Part shown: positions 8,971 to 16,831 of the stretch, one piece after another
How positions within the stretch are numbered: the first letter of the stretch is position 1
Layout of the letters: each line of letters opens with the position of its first letter
Assembly (NCBI GenBank): GCA_017656165.1
Contig: JACDOL010000001.1
Location: forward strand, 1 to 64,000
Reading direction: 5' to 3'
DNA length: 64,000 nucleotides
Source of the DNA: Desulfotomaculum sp.
GTDB taxonomy: Bacteria; Bacillota; Desulfotomaculia; Desulfotomaculales; Desulfohalotomaculaceae
Position numbers and translations under genes: made by a program
The notes under the pieces: generated by a model
Told to the model about the DNA's origin: nothing
The model's input: the letters and a program-made list of their open reading frames with translations, nothing else
The model's database searches: none

Positions 8971-9068
8971 ATTACACTCCAAAAATACGCCGGAACATAT
9001 ACTTTAGAATGCTTAAGCTGCCGAACGCCTGCCAAACTCGTCGCTTCGCTCCTCTAACATACCCGGTG
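8971..9068 (-). repeat. AAGGTATTTAC-family repeat, centre plus right arm
   Basis: Read on the minus strand, this copy begins CACCGGGTATGTT, continues through GCGACGAGTTTGGCAGGCG and ends AAGTATATGTTCCGGCGTAT then TTTGGAGTGTAA. These match the centre and right arm of the full copy at 37.4 kb in the same order. The left arm and the terminal AATACCTTGG are missing. It sits 14 bases past the hydrogenase-operon terminator, in the operon's orientation. Confidence 0.75.
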
Positions 9069-9078
9069 TTCTGATATA

Positions 9079-9118
9079 GTAAAAACAAAGCCCGCTCCAG
9101 GCGGGCTTTGTTTTTACT
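9079..9118 (-). terminator. strong, nearly symmetric terminator of the hydrogenase operon
   Basis: AAAACAAAGCCCGC-TCCAG-GCGGGCTTTGTTTT is a 14-bp stem with a 5-nt loop, and T-rich runs follow on either strand. It lies just past the hydA stop codon and should end leftward transcription; it could also stop anything coming from the left. Confidence 0.9.
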
Positions 9119-9126
9119 TTAATTAA

Positions 9127-10902
9127 TTAGTGACCGCTGCCACTTTCTGGAATGTCTTCAGGCTTCCGGTACACACCCCGTGGTACGTAGTGGGTGTGTA
9201 AAAGTTTGTGTGACAGTTCTCCCAGCGGCTCCTTGAGGTATTCTTCGTACAGTTTCTTGATAGCTGGGTTTTCGTGAGATTTGCGGATAGGCAGCTGCTC
9301 GTCTGCCTTGTAAATTCCGGCGATACGGGCCAGCCTGACTTCGAGATTGGTGGGGATAGGTTGTCCGCCTCCACCAATACAACCGCCAGGACAGCACATA
9401 ACTTCTATGAAGTGGTAATCGGCCTTGCCTTCTCTAATTAAGTCAAGAAGTTTACGGGCATTACCCAATGTATGAGCAACAGCCACTTTTACATCTAGGT
9501 CTCCAACTTTAACCGTTGCTTCTTTAATTCCTTCCATACCACGTACAGCAGTGAAGTTAATGTCTTTTAACTCTTCCTTGGTTATTAATTCATAAGCTGT
9601 ACGCAGGGCAGCTTCCATAACACCGCCAGTGGCACCGAATATAACAGCTGCGCCGGTGGAGAGACCAAGCGGATCATCGTATTCTTCTTCTGGCAGTGCA
9701 TTCCAGTCTATACCTGCATTTCGGCACATGCGAGCCAGTTCACGTGTTGTGAGGACTGCATCAACATCCTGGTAACCGCTGTCATTCATTTCGTCCCGCT
9801 CAGCTTCGAATTTCTTAGCTGTACAAGGCATTATTGATACGCTGTAAATGTTTTCAGGATCTATACCTGCTTTCTTAGGATAGAAAGTCTTTATCAGTGC
9901 ACCCAGCATCTGCTGAGGTGATTTACAAGTGGAAAGATGCGGCAGCAGGTCTGGGTAATAATGCTCAATGTATTTAATCCAACCGGGACTGCATGAGGTA
10001 ATCATAGGTAGTGTTCCGCCCTGGGTGATGCGCTGTATAAGTTCAGACCCTTCTTCCATAATGGTCAGGTCAGCAGAAAAGTCGGTATCAAATACCTTAT
10101 CAAATCCAAGTCGTCTCAGTGCAGCTACCATTTTACCGGTGTTGATGGACCCGGGTTCCATGCCAAATTCTTCAGCAATAGAAACACGGGTTGCTGGTGC
10201 TGTTTGTACAACAACATGCTTGTTGGGATCTGATAATGCTGCCCATACCTTATCGGTATCATCCTTTTCAGTTATAGCACCGGTGGGGCAGACCAGTGAA
10301 CACTGGCCGCACATTGCACAGTTGACATCGGCTAGTTTTTGATCAAACGGTGGGGCTATTATAGTTTCAAAACCACGGTTGACAGGGCCAATGGCCTTGA
10401 TGCCCTGAACTTTTTCACACACTGCCACACAGCGTCGGCAGAGTACGCACTTGCGTGGGTCACGCACAATAGATGGAGCAGAGTCATCAATGTCGGCTTC
10501 GGTAGCGCTCTTAGCTGCACCACGAGTAAAGCGTACTTCTTTTAATCCAAAGGCTTCTGCCAGTGCCTGTAGTTCACAGTTGGTATTGCGCAGGCAGGTG
10601 AGACACTCCTGTGGGTGGTCAGAAAGAATAAGTTCTAAGGTAAGCTTGCGGGATTTACGAACCAGTTCAGAGTTGGTTTTAACTACCATACCCTCAGCTA
10701 CTGGAGTTACGCAGGCAGCCTGCAGGGCGCGGGCACCTTCAACTTCCACCACGCAGATGCGGCAGGCTCCGATGGCATTTATATCTTTCATATAGCAGAG
10801 GGTGGGTATCTCAATACCAATTTTTTTGGCAGCTTCCAGGATGGTGGTACCCTGTTCCACTTCCACCTTCTGGTTATCAATGGTTAACGTTACTGTTGCC
10901 AT
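9127..10902 (-). CDS. [FeFe] hydrogenase catalytic subunit (HndD/HydA type)
   Basis: A 591-residue cytoplasmic group A [FeFe] hydrogenase. Domains in order: plant-type [2Fe-2S] (Cys 36, 47, 50, 64), the His-Cys3 [4Fe-4S] site (DHPQECLTCLRNTNC, 95-109), a two-[4Fe-4S] ferredoxin domain (KCVLCRRCVAVC and CAMCGQCSLVC, 152-205), then the H-cluster domain with P1 TSCSPGW (302-308), P2 MPCTAKKFEAE (358-368) and P3 EVMCCPGGCIGGGGQP (500-515), and the small-subunit tail. It ends without the extra C-terminal [2Fe-2S] domain of Thermotoga HydA. It is the last gene of hndA-hndC-hndD. It makes or uses H2 with electrons passed from the NAD(P)H-oxidising subunits. Confidence 0.96.
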   Translation of the reverse strand: MATVTLTIDNQKVEVEQGTTILEAAKKIGIEIPTLCYMKDINAIGACRICVVEVEGARALQAACVTPVAEGMVVKTNSELVRKSRKLTLELILSDHPQECLTCLRNTNCELQALAEAFGLKEVRFTRGAAKSATEADIDDSAPSIVRDPRKCVLCRRCVAVCEKVQGIKAIGPVNRGFETIIAPPFDQKLADVNCAMCGQCSLVCPTGAITEKDDTDKVWAALSDPNKHVVVQTAPATRVSIAEEFGMEPGSINTGKMVAALRRLGFDKVFDTDFSADLTIMEEGSELIQRITQGGTLPMITSCSPGWIKYIEHYYPDLLPHLSTCKSPQQMLGALIKTFYPKKAGIDPENIYSVSIMPCTAKKFEAERDEMNDSGYQDVDAVLTTRELARMCRNAGIDWNALPEEEYDDPLGLSTGAAVIFGATGGVMEAALRTAYELITKEELKDINFTAVRGMEGIKEATVKVGDLDVKVAVAHTLGNARKLLDLIREGKADYHFIEVMCCPGGCIGGGGQPIPTNLEVRLARIAGIYKADEQLPIRKSHENPAIKKLYEEYLKEPLGELSHKLLHTHYVPRGVYRKPEDIPESGSGH

Positions 10903-10923
10903 GCCTAGTTTTCCCCTCCTATC

Positions 10924-12636
10924 CTACGAGGTGGCTTTTTTAGCGCCTCTAATTTTACAAACTCCGGCCGGGCAAGTTTTCTCTTTGATGTGAGCCTCAT
11001 ATTCTTCCCGGAAATACTTTAATGTACTTAGTACTGGGTTGGGAGCAGTTTGACCAAGTCCGCACAGGGCAGACTGCTTAATCATGTAAGCAAGCTCTTC
11101 CAGCAGTTCGATGTCACCTTCACGTCCCAATCCCCTGGAGATGCGGTTTAAAATTTCCAGCATCCGCTTAGTTCCGATACGGCAGGGTGTACACTTACCA
11201 CAAGACTCATCCTGGGTAAAGCCAAGATAGAACTTGGCCAGGTCTACCATACATGTATCTTCGTCAGTGATAATTAAACCACCAGAACCAACGATGGATC
11301 CCAGGGATGCCAGTGTTTCATAGTCTAACGAAGTATCAAAGTGATCAGCGGGGATGCAGCCTCCAGAAGGACCGCCGGTTTGAGCAGCCTTAAATTTCTT
11401 ACCGCTTGCAATACCGCCGCCGATCTCTTCAACAACTTCACGCAGGCTTATTCCCATGGGTACTTCTACCAGGCCGGTGTTTACTACCTTACCAGCAAGG
11501 GCAAATACCTTGGTACCCTTGGATTTACCTACACCAATGCTGGCATACCAGTCAGCGCCCTTAAGAATTATGGGGCAGATATTAGCCCAAGTTTCAACGT
11601 TATTAATATTTGATGGTTTGCCAAATAAGCCCGATTGTGCAGGGAATGGTGGGCGAGGTCTTGGTTCACCACGCTTACCCTCAGTGGATGCCATTAATGC
11701 AGTTTCTTCACCGCATACAAAGGCACCAGCGCCTTCGCGAATTTCAATGTCAAAGCTGAAATCAGTTCCCATGATATTATTGCCCAGTAAACCCTTTTCA
11801 CGACAAACTTCTAAGGCTTTTCTAAAGTTTTTAATGGCAAGTGGATATTCCAAGCGGATATATGCATATCCCTTTGTTGCACCGGTAGCATATCCGCATA
11901 TGGTCATTGCTTCAATAACAGAATACGGGTCCCCGGTTAGGACAGCGTTATCCATGAAAGCACCCGGGTCACCTTCGTCGCCGTTGCAGATGACATATTT
12001 TTGGTCCGCTTTTTGATCAGCCATGAACTGCCACTTAAGCCCGGTAGGGAATCCGGCACCGCCGCGCCCGCGTAAGCCGGACTTTTTAACTTCCTCTATA
12101 ACTTCCTGCGGGCTCATTTCTTTCAGCACTTTAGCTAAGGCCGCATACCCGTCCATACCAATATATTCTTCTAGAGAGACGGGATCTATAATTCCACAGT
12201 TGCGGAGGGCGATCTTGTGCTGTTTCTTAAAGAAATCCATTTCCTTAATGGTGGGCTGCAGTTCGCCGTCAGGAGTACGGTAACAGAGTCGTTCTACAAA
12301 TTTATCGTTCTTCAGGTGATCATTAACGATATCGGTTACATCTTCCGGTTTGACGTTACAGTAGTGATATGCACCGGGATAGACCATTACTACTGGTCCC
12401 AGCTGACAAGCACCCATACAGCCGGTTTGAATAAGTTTAACTGTATTTTTTAGTCCTGCGGCTTCGACTGCCTTTTCTAAAGCATCCGCCACATCTTGAC
12501 AGCCGGAGGAATGACAACCGGTTCCGCCGCACACTAAAACATGATATTTATACTCATCAGTTGGCTCGCCGCCTAGACGAACAGCCAGTGCTTTTTTAGC
12601 TTTACTTCTAATTTCTTCTAGTTCTTGGAAAGTCAT
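10924..12636 (-). CDS. NAD(P)-reducing hydrogenase flavoprotein subunit (HndC/HydB, NuoF-like)
   Basis: A 570-residue diaphorase subunit. An N-terminal thioredoxin-like [2Fe-2S] domain (HVLVCGGTGCHSSGC and QTGCMGACQLGP, about 30-115) is fused to a NuoF core with the FMN/NADH site (GLRGRGGAGFPTGLKW, about 190-205) and the [4Fe-4S] motif ESCGKCTPCRIG near 480. The usual C-terminal two-cluster ferredoxin extension of HydB/HndC is absent: the protein stops just after TCPAGVCKIRG. It lies between HndA and HndD with short gaps (27 and 21 bases). It exchanges electrons between NAD(P)H and the hydrogenase; the lost domain bears on whether it can bifurcate (see findings). Confidence 0.94.
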   Translation of the reverse strand: MTFQELEEIRSKAKKALAVRLGGEPTDEYKYHVLVCGGTGCHSSGCQDVADALEKAVEAAGLKNTVKLIQTGCMGACQLGPVVMVYPGAYHYCNVKPEDVTDIVNDHLKNDKFVERLCYRTPDGELQPTIKEMDFFKKQHKIALRNCGIIDPVSLEEYIGMDGYAALAKVLKEMSPQEVIEEVKKSGLRGRGGAGFPTGLKWQFMADQKADQKYVICNGDEGDPGAFMDNAVLTGDPYSVIEAMTICGYATGATKGYAYIRLEYPLAIKNFRKALEVCREKGLLGNNIMGTDFSFDIEIREGAGAFVCGEETALMASTEGKRGEPRPRPPFPAQSGLFGKPSNINNVETWANICPIILKGADWYASIGVGKSKGTKVFALAGKVVNTGLVEVPMGISLREVVEEIGGGIASGKKFKAAQTGGPSGGCIPADHFDTSLDYETLASLGSIVGSGGLIITDEDTCMVDLAKFYLGFTQDESCGKCTPCRIGTKRMLEILNRISRGLGREGDIELLEELAYMIKQSALCGLGQTAPNPVLSTLKYFREEYEAHIKEKTCPAGVCKIRGAKKATS

Positions 12637-12663
12637 TTGTATATATTCACCTCCCTGGAGGGT

Positions 12664-13143
12664 CTATTCATATTTGGCTAACACTTCCGGCACCCTTTCC
12701 GGGGTCATGCGGGGATGTACTTCACCATCCACTGTCATAACCGGTGCAATACTGCATGCCCCCAGACAGCGGACAACATCAAAGGTGAAACGGCGATCTT
12801 CAGTGGTTTCACCTGCTTTTATCTTCAGTTCTTTTTCAATGGCTTCCTGAACTTCAGGAGCACCTTTAACATAACAAGCAGTACCTAAACACAAGTTAAT
12901 GCTGTGGCGTCCCCTGGGCCGAAGAGTAAATGCTGCATAAAAGGTGGCTACACCATATACATCAGTAAGAGGTACATTTAATTCTTCTGCTACTCTAATT
13001 AATAAATCTTTGGGCAGGTAACCTAATTCCTGCTGAATACCTGCCAGTACAACAATAAGGCTGTTGGGATTACCGCGGTGTTTTGCCAGCAAATCTTCAA
13101 CTTTTTTGTTGGATTCATTCTGGCAATTGCATTGAGCACCCAT
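12664..13143 (-). CDS. hydrogenase [2Fe-2S] subunit (HndA/HydC, NuoE-like)
   Basis: A 159-residue protein of the complex I 24-kDa (NuoE) family. An N-terminal helical part (PNSLIVVLAGIQQELGYLPKDLL) is followed by the thioredoxin-like [2Fe-2S] domain with ligands in LCLGTACYVKGA and VRCLGACSIAPVM. First gene of the hydrogenase operon, with an ATG preceded by AAAGGGGGA. It sits beside the flavoprotein subunit and probably shuttles or stores electrons near FMN. Length and motif spacing are normal. Together with HndC and HndD it makes a trimeric NAD(P)-linked hydrogenase; no separate HndB gene is present, its domain being fused to HndC. Confidence 0.94.
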   Translation of the reverse strand: MGAQCNCQNESNKKVEDLLAKHRGNPNSLIVVLAGIQQELGYLPKDLLIRVAEELNVPLTDVYGVATFYAAFTLRPRGRHSINLCLGTACYVKGAPEVQEAIEKELKIKAGETTEDRRFTFDVVRCLGACSIAPVMTVDGEVHPRMTPERVPEVLAKYE

Positions 13144-13651
13144 ACAGATAGAATCCCCCTTTCTTGCATTAATACTTTATAACCAGGTATGAGTAAAGCA
13201 ATTAAATTATTTTGTATTAACTAATTATTTAGTTAAAATTTTGCCTAATACATACACCACCTTTCACTTATTGTTTGAGCTGCTTGTGTTATGTTAAGGC
13301 TTGCATATTTAATTTATGTACAAGTTAAAGAGACAATCACTAAAAATAACAATATTACCAGTTAATATAGCTTGTGATCAAAATGTCAAATAGTAGACAA
13401 AATTTTATAAATTAATTTAAGTAAAAATATTCAAACATTTTAAATTTAGTAATATTGTAATGCTTGTTGTAAAATTAGGCAACCCTTTTTTGGATGTAAT
13501 TTGGTTTCATATGGAAATGTTGTTCAATTTACTGCGAATAAGTAAGTGTTACAATGTCACATACTGTTATATGTTTATTTTAATTGCACATAATGTATTC
13601 CCTGTGTTAAGATTATTTTTGTAAATTGATTTCATGGTGGAGGGGTTTGTC
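13144..13651. other. AT-rich divergent intergenic region between the hydrogenase operon and nadE
   Basis: About 500 bases without a gene. It must hold the leftward hydrogenase promoter (a minus-strand TTATAAA at about 13176-13182 is a candidate -10) and the rightward nadE promoter (TTGCAC and TAAGAT spaced 18 at about 13584-13613, weak). The perfect palindrome at 13217 is listed separately. Nothing coding and no repeat copy is seen in the rest. Confidence 0.5.
13217..13236. promoter_or_regulatory. perfect palindrome upstream of the hydrogenase operon
   Basis: TTAACTAA-TTAT-TTAGTTAA is an 8-4-8 perfect inverted repeat about 75 bases before the hndA start codon, just upstream of the likely promoter. 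The 8-4-8 spacing is that of Rex operators (TTGTTAANNNNTTAACAA-like), and Rex controls NADH-linked hydrogenase genes in many Firmicutes, but the sequence itself is only a partial match. Confidence 0.4.
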
Positions 13652-14383
13652 TTGTTGATAAATGAGGTAGCGGACAAACTTACAGCTTGGTTAGAAGAAA
13701 AGCTAGAAGAAGCAGGGGCACAAAGCTTTATTGTTGGTCTGAGTGGGGGAGTGGATTCTGCTGTAGTAGCAGCGCTGTGCAAACGGGTAAGGCCTAATGA
13801 CACTTATGGCTTTATAATGCCTTGTTACAGTGATCCTGATGATGCTAAATACGGCAGAATGGTAGCTGAAGCATTTGATATACCAGTAAAAGAGGTAGTA
13901 CTGGACGAGGTATTTGACAAGCTGGTAGAAAAACTGACCGATGAACCCTATGACAGAACTAAAAGAGACCTAGCTTTTGCCAATATTAAACCAAGACTGA
14001 GAATGACAACTTTATATTTTTATGCAGCAAAGTATCAGGGCCTGGTAGTGGGTACAGGTAATAAGGCTGAAATCACCGTGGGGTTCTTTACCAAGTACGG
14101 TGACGGGGGATGTGATATTTTACCGATAGCCAATTTAGTTAAATCGCAAGTATATGAATTGGCCAAGTACCTCGGTGTACCGCAGCCTATCATTGATAAA
14201 AAACCCTCTGCCGGATTGTGGCTGGGGCATGATGATGAAGAAGAAATGGGTGTAACTTACCAGGAACTGGACCATTATATCCTCACGGGTGAAGCAGAAC
14301 CCCGTGTTAAAGAAGTAGTAGACAAGATGCATCAAAGAACAGAGCATAAAAGGCGGATGCCCCCAGTTCCCCCGGCTCTATAA
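13652..14383 (+). CDS. nadE: NH3-dependent NAD+ synthetase
   Basis: Makes NAD+ from deamido-NAD+, ATP and ammonia. The PP-loop ATP-binding motif SGGVDS is near residue 34, followed by the synthetase segments GTGNKAEITVGFFTKYGDGGCDILPIANLVKSQV and the C-terminal HKRRMPP. It has no glutaminase domain, so it is the short, ammonia-using type; length (243) is normal. The track begins at an ATG inside the GGTGGAGGGG ribosome site; the TTG six codons later is correctly spaced from it and is used here. It is divergent from the hydrogenase operon. Confidence 0.93.
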   Translation: MLINEVADKLTAWLEEKLEEAGAQSFIVGLSGGVDSAVVAALCKRVRPNDTYGFIMPCYSDPDDAKYGRMVAEAFDIPVKEVVLDEVFDKLVEKLTDEPYDRTKRDLAFANIKPRLRMTTLYFYAAKYQGLVVGTGNKAEITVGFFTKYGDGGCDILPIANLVKSQVYELAKYLGVPQPIIDKKPSAGLWLGHDDEEEMGVTYQELDHYILTGEAEPRVKEVVDKMHQRTEHKRRMPPVPPAL

Positions 14384-14493
14384 GGCCTTAATACCTGATA
14401 AGATATATTTTTAAATTTTTAAACTATATAATTAATATGTATTATACAATGAGGAAGGAAAAATATTTCACAAGGTAGGGAGATGAGACTGTC

Positions 14494-15222
14494 ATGGCTG
14501 GCCATTCCAAATGGGCTAATATAAAACGTAAAAAAGCTAAGGTGGATGCACAACGCGGTAAAATATTTACCAGGTTAACTAAAGAAATTATTTTGGCAGC
14601 CAAGCTGGGTGGCGGTGACCCTGCCGGTAATTTGCGGCTTAAAACTGCACTGGAAAAAGCAAAAGAAGCTAACCTGCCCAAGGATAAAATAGAACGAGCC
14701 ATTATGAAGGGTACAGGGCAGCTTGCCAGTTCTAACCTGGAACAAATTGTTTATGAAGGTTACGGTCCTGGCGGTGTAGCTGTTATGTTAAATATAACAA
14801 CTGATAACCGCAACCGTACTGCTGGTGAAATACGCCATATATTCTCTAAGCATAACGGGAATTTAGGAGAAAGCGGTTGTGTTTCCTGGATGTTTGAGCG
14901 CAAGGGTCTGCTGGTTATAGATAAGGAAAAAGCAGGCGTTAATGAAGATGATTTAATGATGCTGGCCTTGGAAGCCGGTGCCGAGGATATAAAAGTTGAA
15001 GATGATGTATATGAAATTTTTACCTCACCTGATGACTTTACAGATGTATATAAAAATTTAGAAGAAAAAATCCCGGTCTCTGAAGCAGAAATTACCATGG
15101 TGCCCCAGAATACAGTAAAACTGGGACCTGAAGAAGCTGAAAAGGCCATCAAACTGCTGGAAAAGCTGGAAGAGCATGATGATGTTGATGATGTATATTC
15201 CAACTTGGAAACAGATGAGTAA
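14494..15222 (+). CDS. YebC/PmpR-family protein
   Basis: A 242-residue member of the YebC family (TACO1 relatives), described variously as DNA-binding regulators and, more recently, as factors that help ribosomes through proline stretches. The start MAGHSKWANIKRKKAKVDAQRG is the family signature, followed by GGGDPAGNLRLKTALEKAKEANLPKDKIERAI, and the C-terminal lobe has EDVYEIFTSPDDF-type segments. ATG start after GGGAG. Monocistronic with its own terminator. In B. subtilis the homologue (yrbC) also precedes bofC-ruvAB, so synteny supports the call. Confidence 0.94.
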   Translation: MAGHSKWANIKRKKAKVDAQRGKIFTRLTKEIILAAKLGGGDPAGNLRLKTALEKAKEANLPKDKIERAIMKGTGQLASSNLEQIVYEGYGPGGVAVMLNITTDNRNRTAGEIRHIFSKHNGNLGESGCVSWMFERKGLLVIDKEKAGVNEDDLMMLALEAGAEDIKVEDDVYEIFTSPDDFTDVYKNLEEKIPVSEAEITMVPQNTVKLGPEEAEKAIKLLEKLEEHDDVDDVYSNLETDE

Positions 15223-15243
15223 AAGTTTACAATAAAGTTGTAT

Positions 15244-15270
15244 AAGGACTCGTTTAGAGTCCTTTTTTGC
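15244..15270 (+). terminator. intrinsic terminator of yebC
   Basis: AAGGACTC-GTTTA-GAGTCCTT, an 8-bp perfect stem followed directly by TTTTGC. A repeat copy begins about 20 bases past it. Confidence 0.88.
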
Positions 15271-15288
15271 GTTAATCAGAAAACGCAT

Positions 15289-15371
15289 CCAAGGTATTTA
15301 CCGGAGAAAGTTCATTCAAGTATATGTGCCGGCGTGTTTTCGGAGTGTAAATACCTTGGCGGTGATAAGAC
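15289..15371 (+). repeat. AAGGTATTTAC-family repeat, short form
   Basis: Bounded by the perfect 13-bp inverted pair CCAAGGTATTTAC (15289-15301) and GTAAATACCTTGG (15347-15359), then the conserved right flank CGGTGATAAGAC. Inside, CCGGAGAAAGTTCATTCAAG joins left and right arms directly, so the centre of the element is deleted. It follows the yebC terminator after GCGTTAATCAGAAAACGCAT. Confidence 0.85.
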
Positions 15372-15373
15372 CG

Positions 15374-15600
15374 TAGGTTTTTTAATGTACTTTCTTAAAA
15401 AACTGCTTACACTGCCAGGCTAAAACTGTTAATAAAGGAAATTTAAGTATTAATTTAAGCATATGTCTTCCACCTGTATTATTTTCTAATACTTTATTCT
15501 TAAGACTTGTCTCGTGTGAATACCGTTACAAAAGGTATTAAATACACAACAAATGGAAAATATAGTAAGGCGCTGGCATATTTAACTAAAGAAATGTTCA
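15374..15600. other. AT-rich gap upstream of the BofC-like gene
   Basis: No gene is recognised. A small inverted repeat AATACC...GGTATT at 15519-15539 and a TGAATA at 15517 that could be a forespore sigma-G -35 are the only marks; the matching -10 is poor. The 61-residue ORF in the track (15238-15423) reads through the terminator and the repeat and is rejected. Confidence 0.4.
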
Positions 15601-15613
15601 GGAGGTTTTTTAA

Positions 15614-16249
15614 GTGTTTTTATCCAGGCTGTTTTTATCTATAATTAGTGCCTTACTGGTTGTAGGGATGTTGTTATCTGTGTACATACTAGCCACAGGT
15701 ATGTTTGGAGAAAAAAACAGCCATAAAATCAATAAATTATGGGCGTCTGCTGAAGAAGCTTTAACGGAAGAGCAGGTTATTACAGAAAATACTAAAGTGT
15801 ACAAGCAGTATATATACCTCTGTGGTGACGTGGAAGTAAAACCTTTAGGTGAGACTGCAGCCCTGGTTGGTATGAATAAAGATGATCTACTGGAGATGTT
15901 TGCTGCAGGTGATGGATGGCAGGTGCATTTTGAATTACCGGAAAAACTGGTACTATCAAGAAGGGTTGATGCGCTTTGTTCAAAGCATGAAAACTACCGC
16001 CATTTAGGAATATACAATGGACACCTAGCTGTATTTCAAGGTCCTTTAGGGGTAAACAAATTTTTAATGGAAGTCATAGAAAATAAACAGCTTAGTAATC
16101 TTCCTGCTGTTTGGCAGGAGAAACTGAACAAGGGAATGGAATATAATTCTCAACCACTCCAGGTGAAGGCGGAGTTGGAGCAGGAACTGGAATTTGCCAC
16201 TGAAAAAGAATTATATGCAGTTTTGGAGAATATTGATGAATTAAGTTGA
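15614..16249 (+). CDS. BofC-like membrane-anchored protein
   Basis: A 211-residue protein with one N-terminal transmembrane segment (about 7-30) and an extracytoplasmic domain. DALCSKHENYRHLGIYNGHLAVFQGPLG resembles the C-terminal domain of BofC, a forespore-secreted regulator of the SpoIVB signal to sigma-K in Bacillus. The position just upstream of ruvC/ruvA/ruvB matches the bofC-ruvA-ruvB order of B. subtilis. GTG start set by AGGAGG 8 bases upstream. The middle part (YIYLCGDVEVKPLGE) shows no motif I recognise. The role in sigma-K checkpoint control is inferred by family and synteny. Confidence 0.7.
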   Translation: MFLSRLFLSIISALLVVGMLLSVYILATGMFGEKNSHKINKLWASAEEALTEEQVITENTKVYKQYIYLCGDVEVKPLGETAALVGMNKDDLLEMFAAGDGWQVHFELPEKLVLSRRVDALCSKHENYRHLGIYNGHLAVFQGPLGVNKFLMEVIENKQLSNLPAVWQEKLNKGMEYNSQPLQVKAELEQELEFATEKELYAVLENIDELS

Positions 16250-16283
16250 TGTGGTTAATTTGTAGCACTTGTTAGATGTTAAG

Positions 16284-16292
16284 TGGTATAAT
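16284..16292 (+). promoter_or_regulatory. extended -10 promoter of ruvC
   Basis: TGGTATAAT, identical to the boxes before the Crp-family gene and tyrS, lies about 48 bases before the ruvC ATG. The -35 region (GCACTT, 16 bases upstream) is poor. Confidence 0.5.
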
Positions 16293-16339
16293 GTACCTGA
16301 ACAGTTGTTCTATTTAACTGGTTAATGGAGGAGTTTTAT

Positions 16340-16831
16340 ATGCTGATTATGGGAGTTGATCCCGGTACAGCTATAACAGGTTATGGTGTTATCGAATATA
16401 CAGGCAGTGATTTCAAATTAGTAGAATGCGGTGCTGTTCGCACACGGGCAGAACTGCCCTTATACAAGCGCCTGCATACCCTTTACACCGACTTAACCGA
16501 GCTTATTTCCTATCACAAGCCTGATCAATATGCTGTAGAAGAATTGTTTTTTAATAAGAATACCCGAACAGCGCTGGCAGTTGGGCATGCCAGGGGGGTA
16601 GCCCTGCTGGCTGGTGCCAACGCCGGCCTTGATGTTTTTGAATATACTCCCCTGCAGGTAAAACAATCAGTGGTTGGTTACGGGCGGGCTGAAAAAAAAC
16701 AAGTGCAGTATATGGTAAAAACAATGCTTAACTTACTCCAGGTACCAAAGCCCGATGACGCTGCAGATGCCTTGGCAGTTGCCATATGCCACGCCCACCA
16801 TGTTCCCAATATGGGGAGAGTGTCTTTATGA
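16340..16831 (+). CDS. ruvC: Holliday junction resolvase RuvC
   Basis: A 163-residue dimeric endonuclease that cuts Holliday junctions in homologous recombination and repair. The RNase H-like fold shows its acidic active site: Asp in [14 protein letters not shown], Glu in AVEELFF, and the paired Asp in [12 protein letters not shown]. The track begins 5 codons early; TGGAGGAG lies just before this ATG. It overlaps ruvA by 4 bases (ATGA), so ruvC-ruvA-ruvB form one translationally coupled unit. B. subtilis lacks RuvC (it uses RecU), so a ruvC gene in this block is a clostridial trait. Confidence 0.95.
   Translation: MLIMGVDPGTAITGYGVIEYTGSDFKLVECGAVRTRAELPLYKRLHTLYTDLTELISYHKPDQYAVEELFFNKNTRTALAVGHARGVALLAGANAGLDVFEYTPLQVKQSVVGYGRAEKKQVQYMVKTMLNLLQVPKPDDAADALAVAICHAHHVPNMGRVSL

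Noticed and set aside
9123-9397. Minus-strand ORFs overlapping the hydrogenase H-cluster end
   Set aside because: They are alternative-frame shadows of the catalytic subunit, whose own frame has all H-cluster motifs.
13350-13420. Possible Crp/Fnr-type site TTGTGATCAAAATGTCAAA upstream of the hydrogenase operon
   Set aside because: The second half does not form a proper inverted half-site, and similar partial matches are expected by chance in such AT-rich DNA.
15238-15423. 61-residue plus-strand ORF after yebC
   Set aside because: It spans the yebC terminator and a repeat copy and has no ribosome site or family features.
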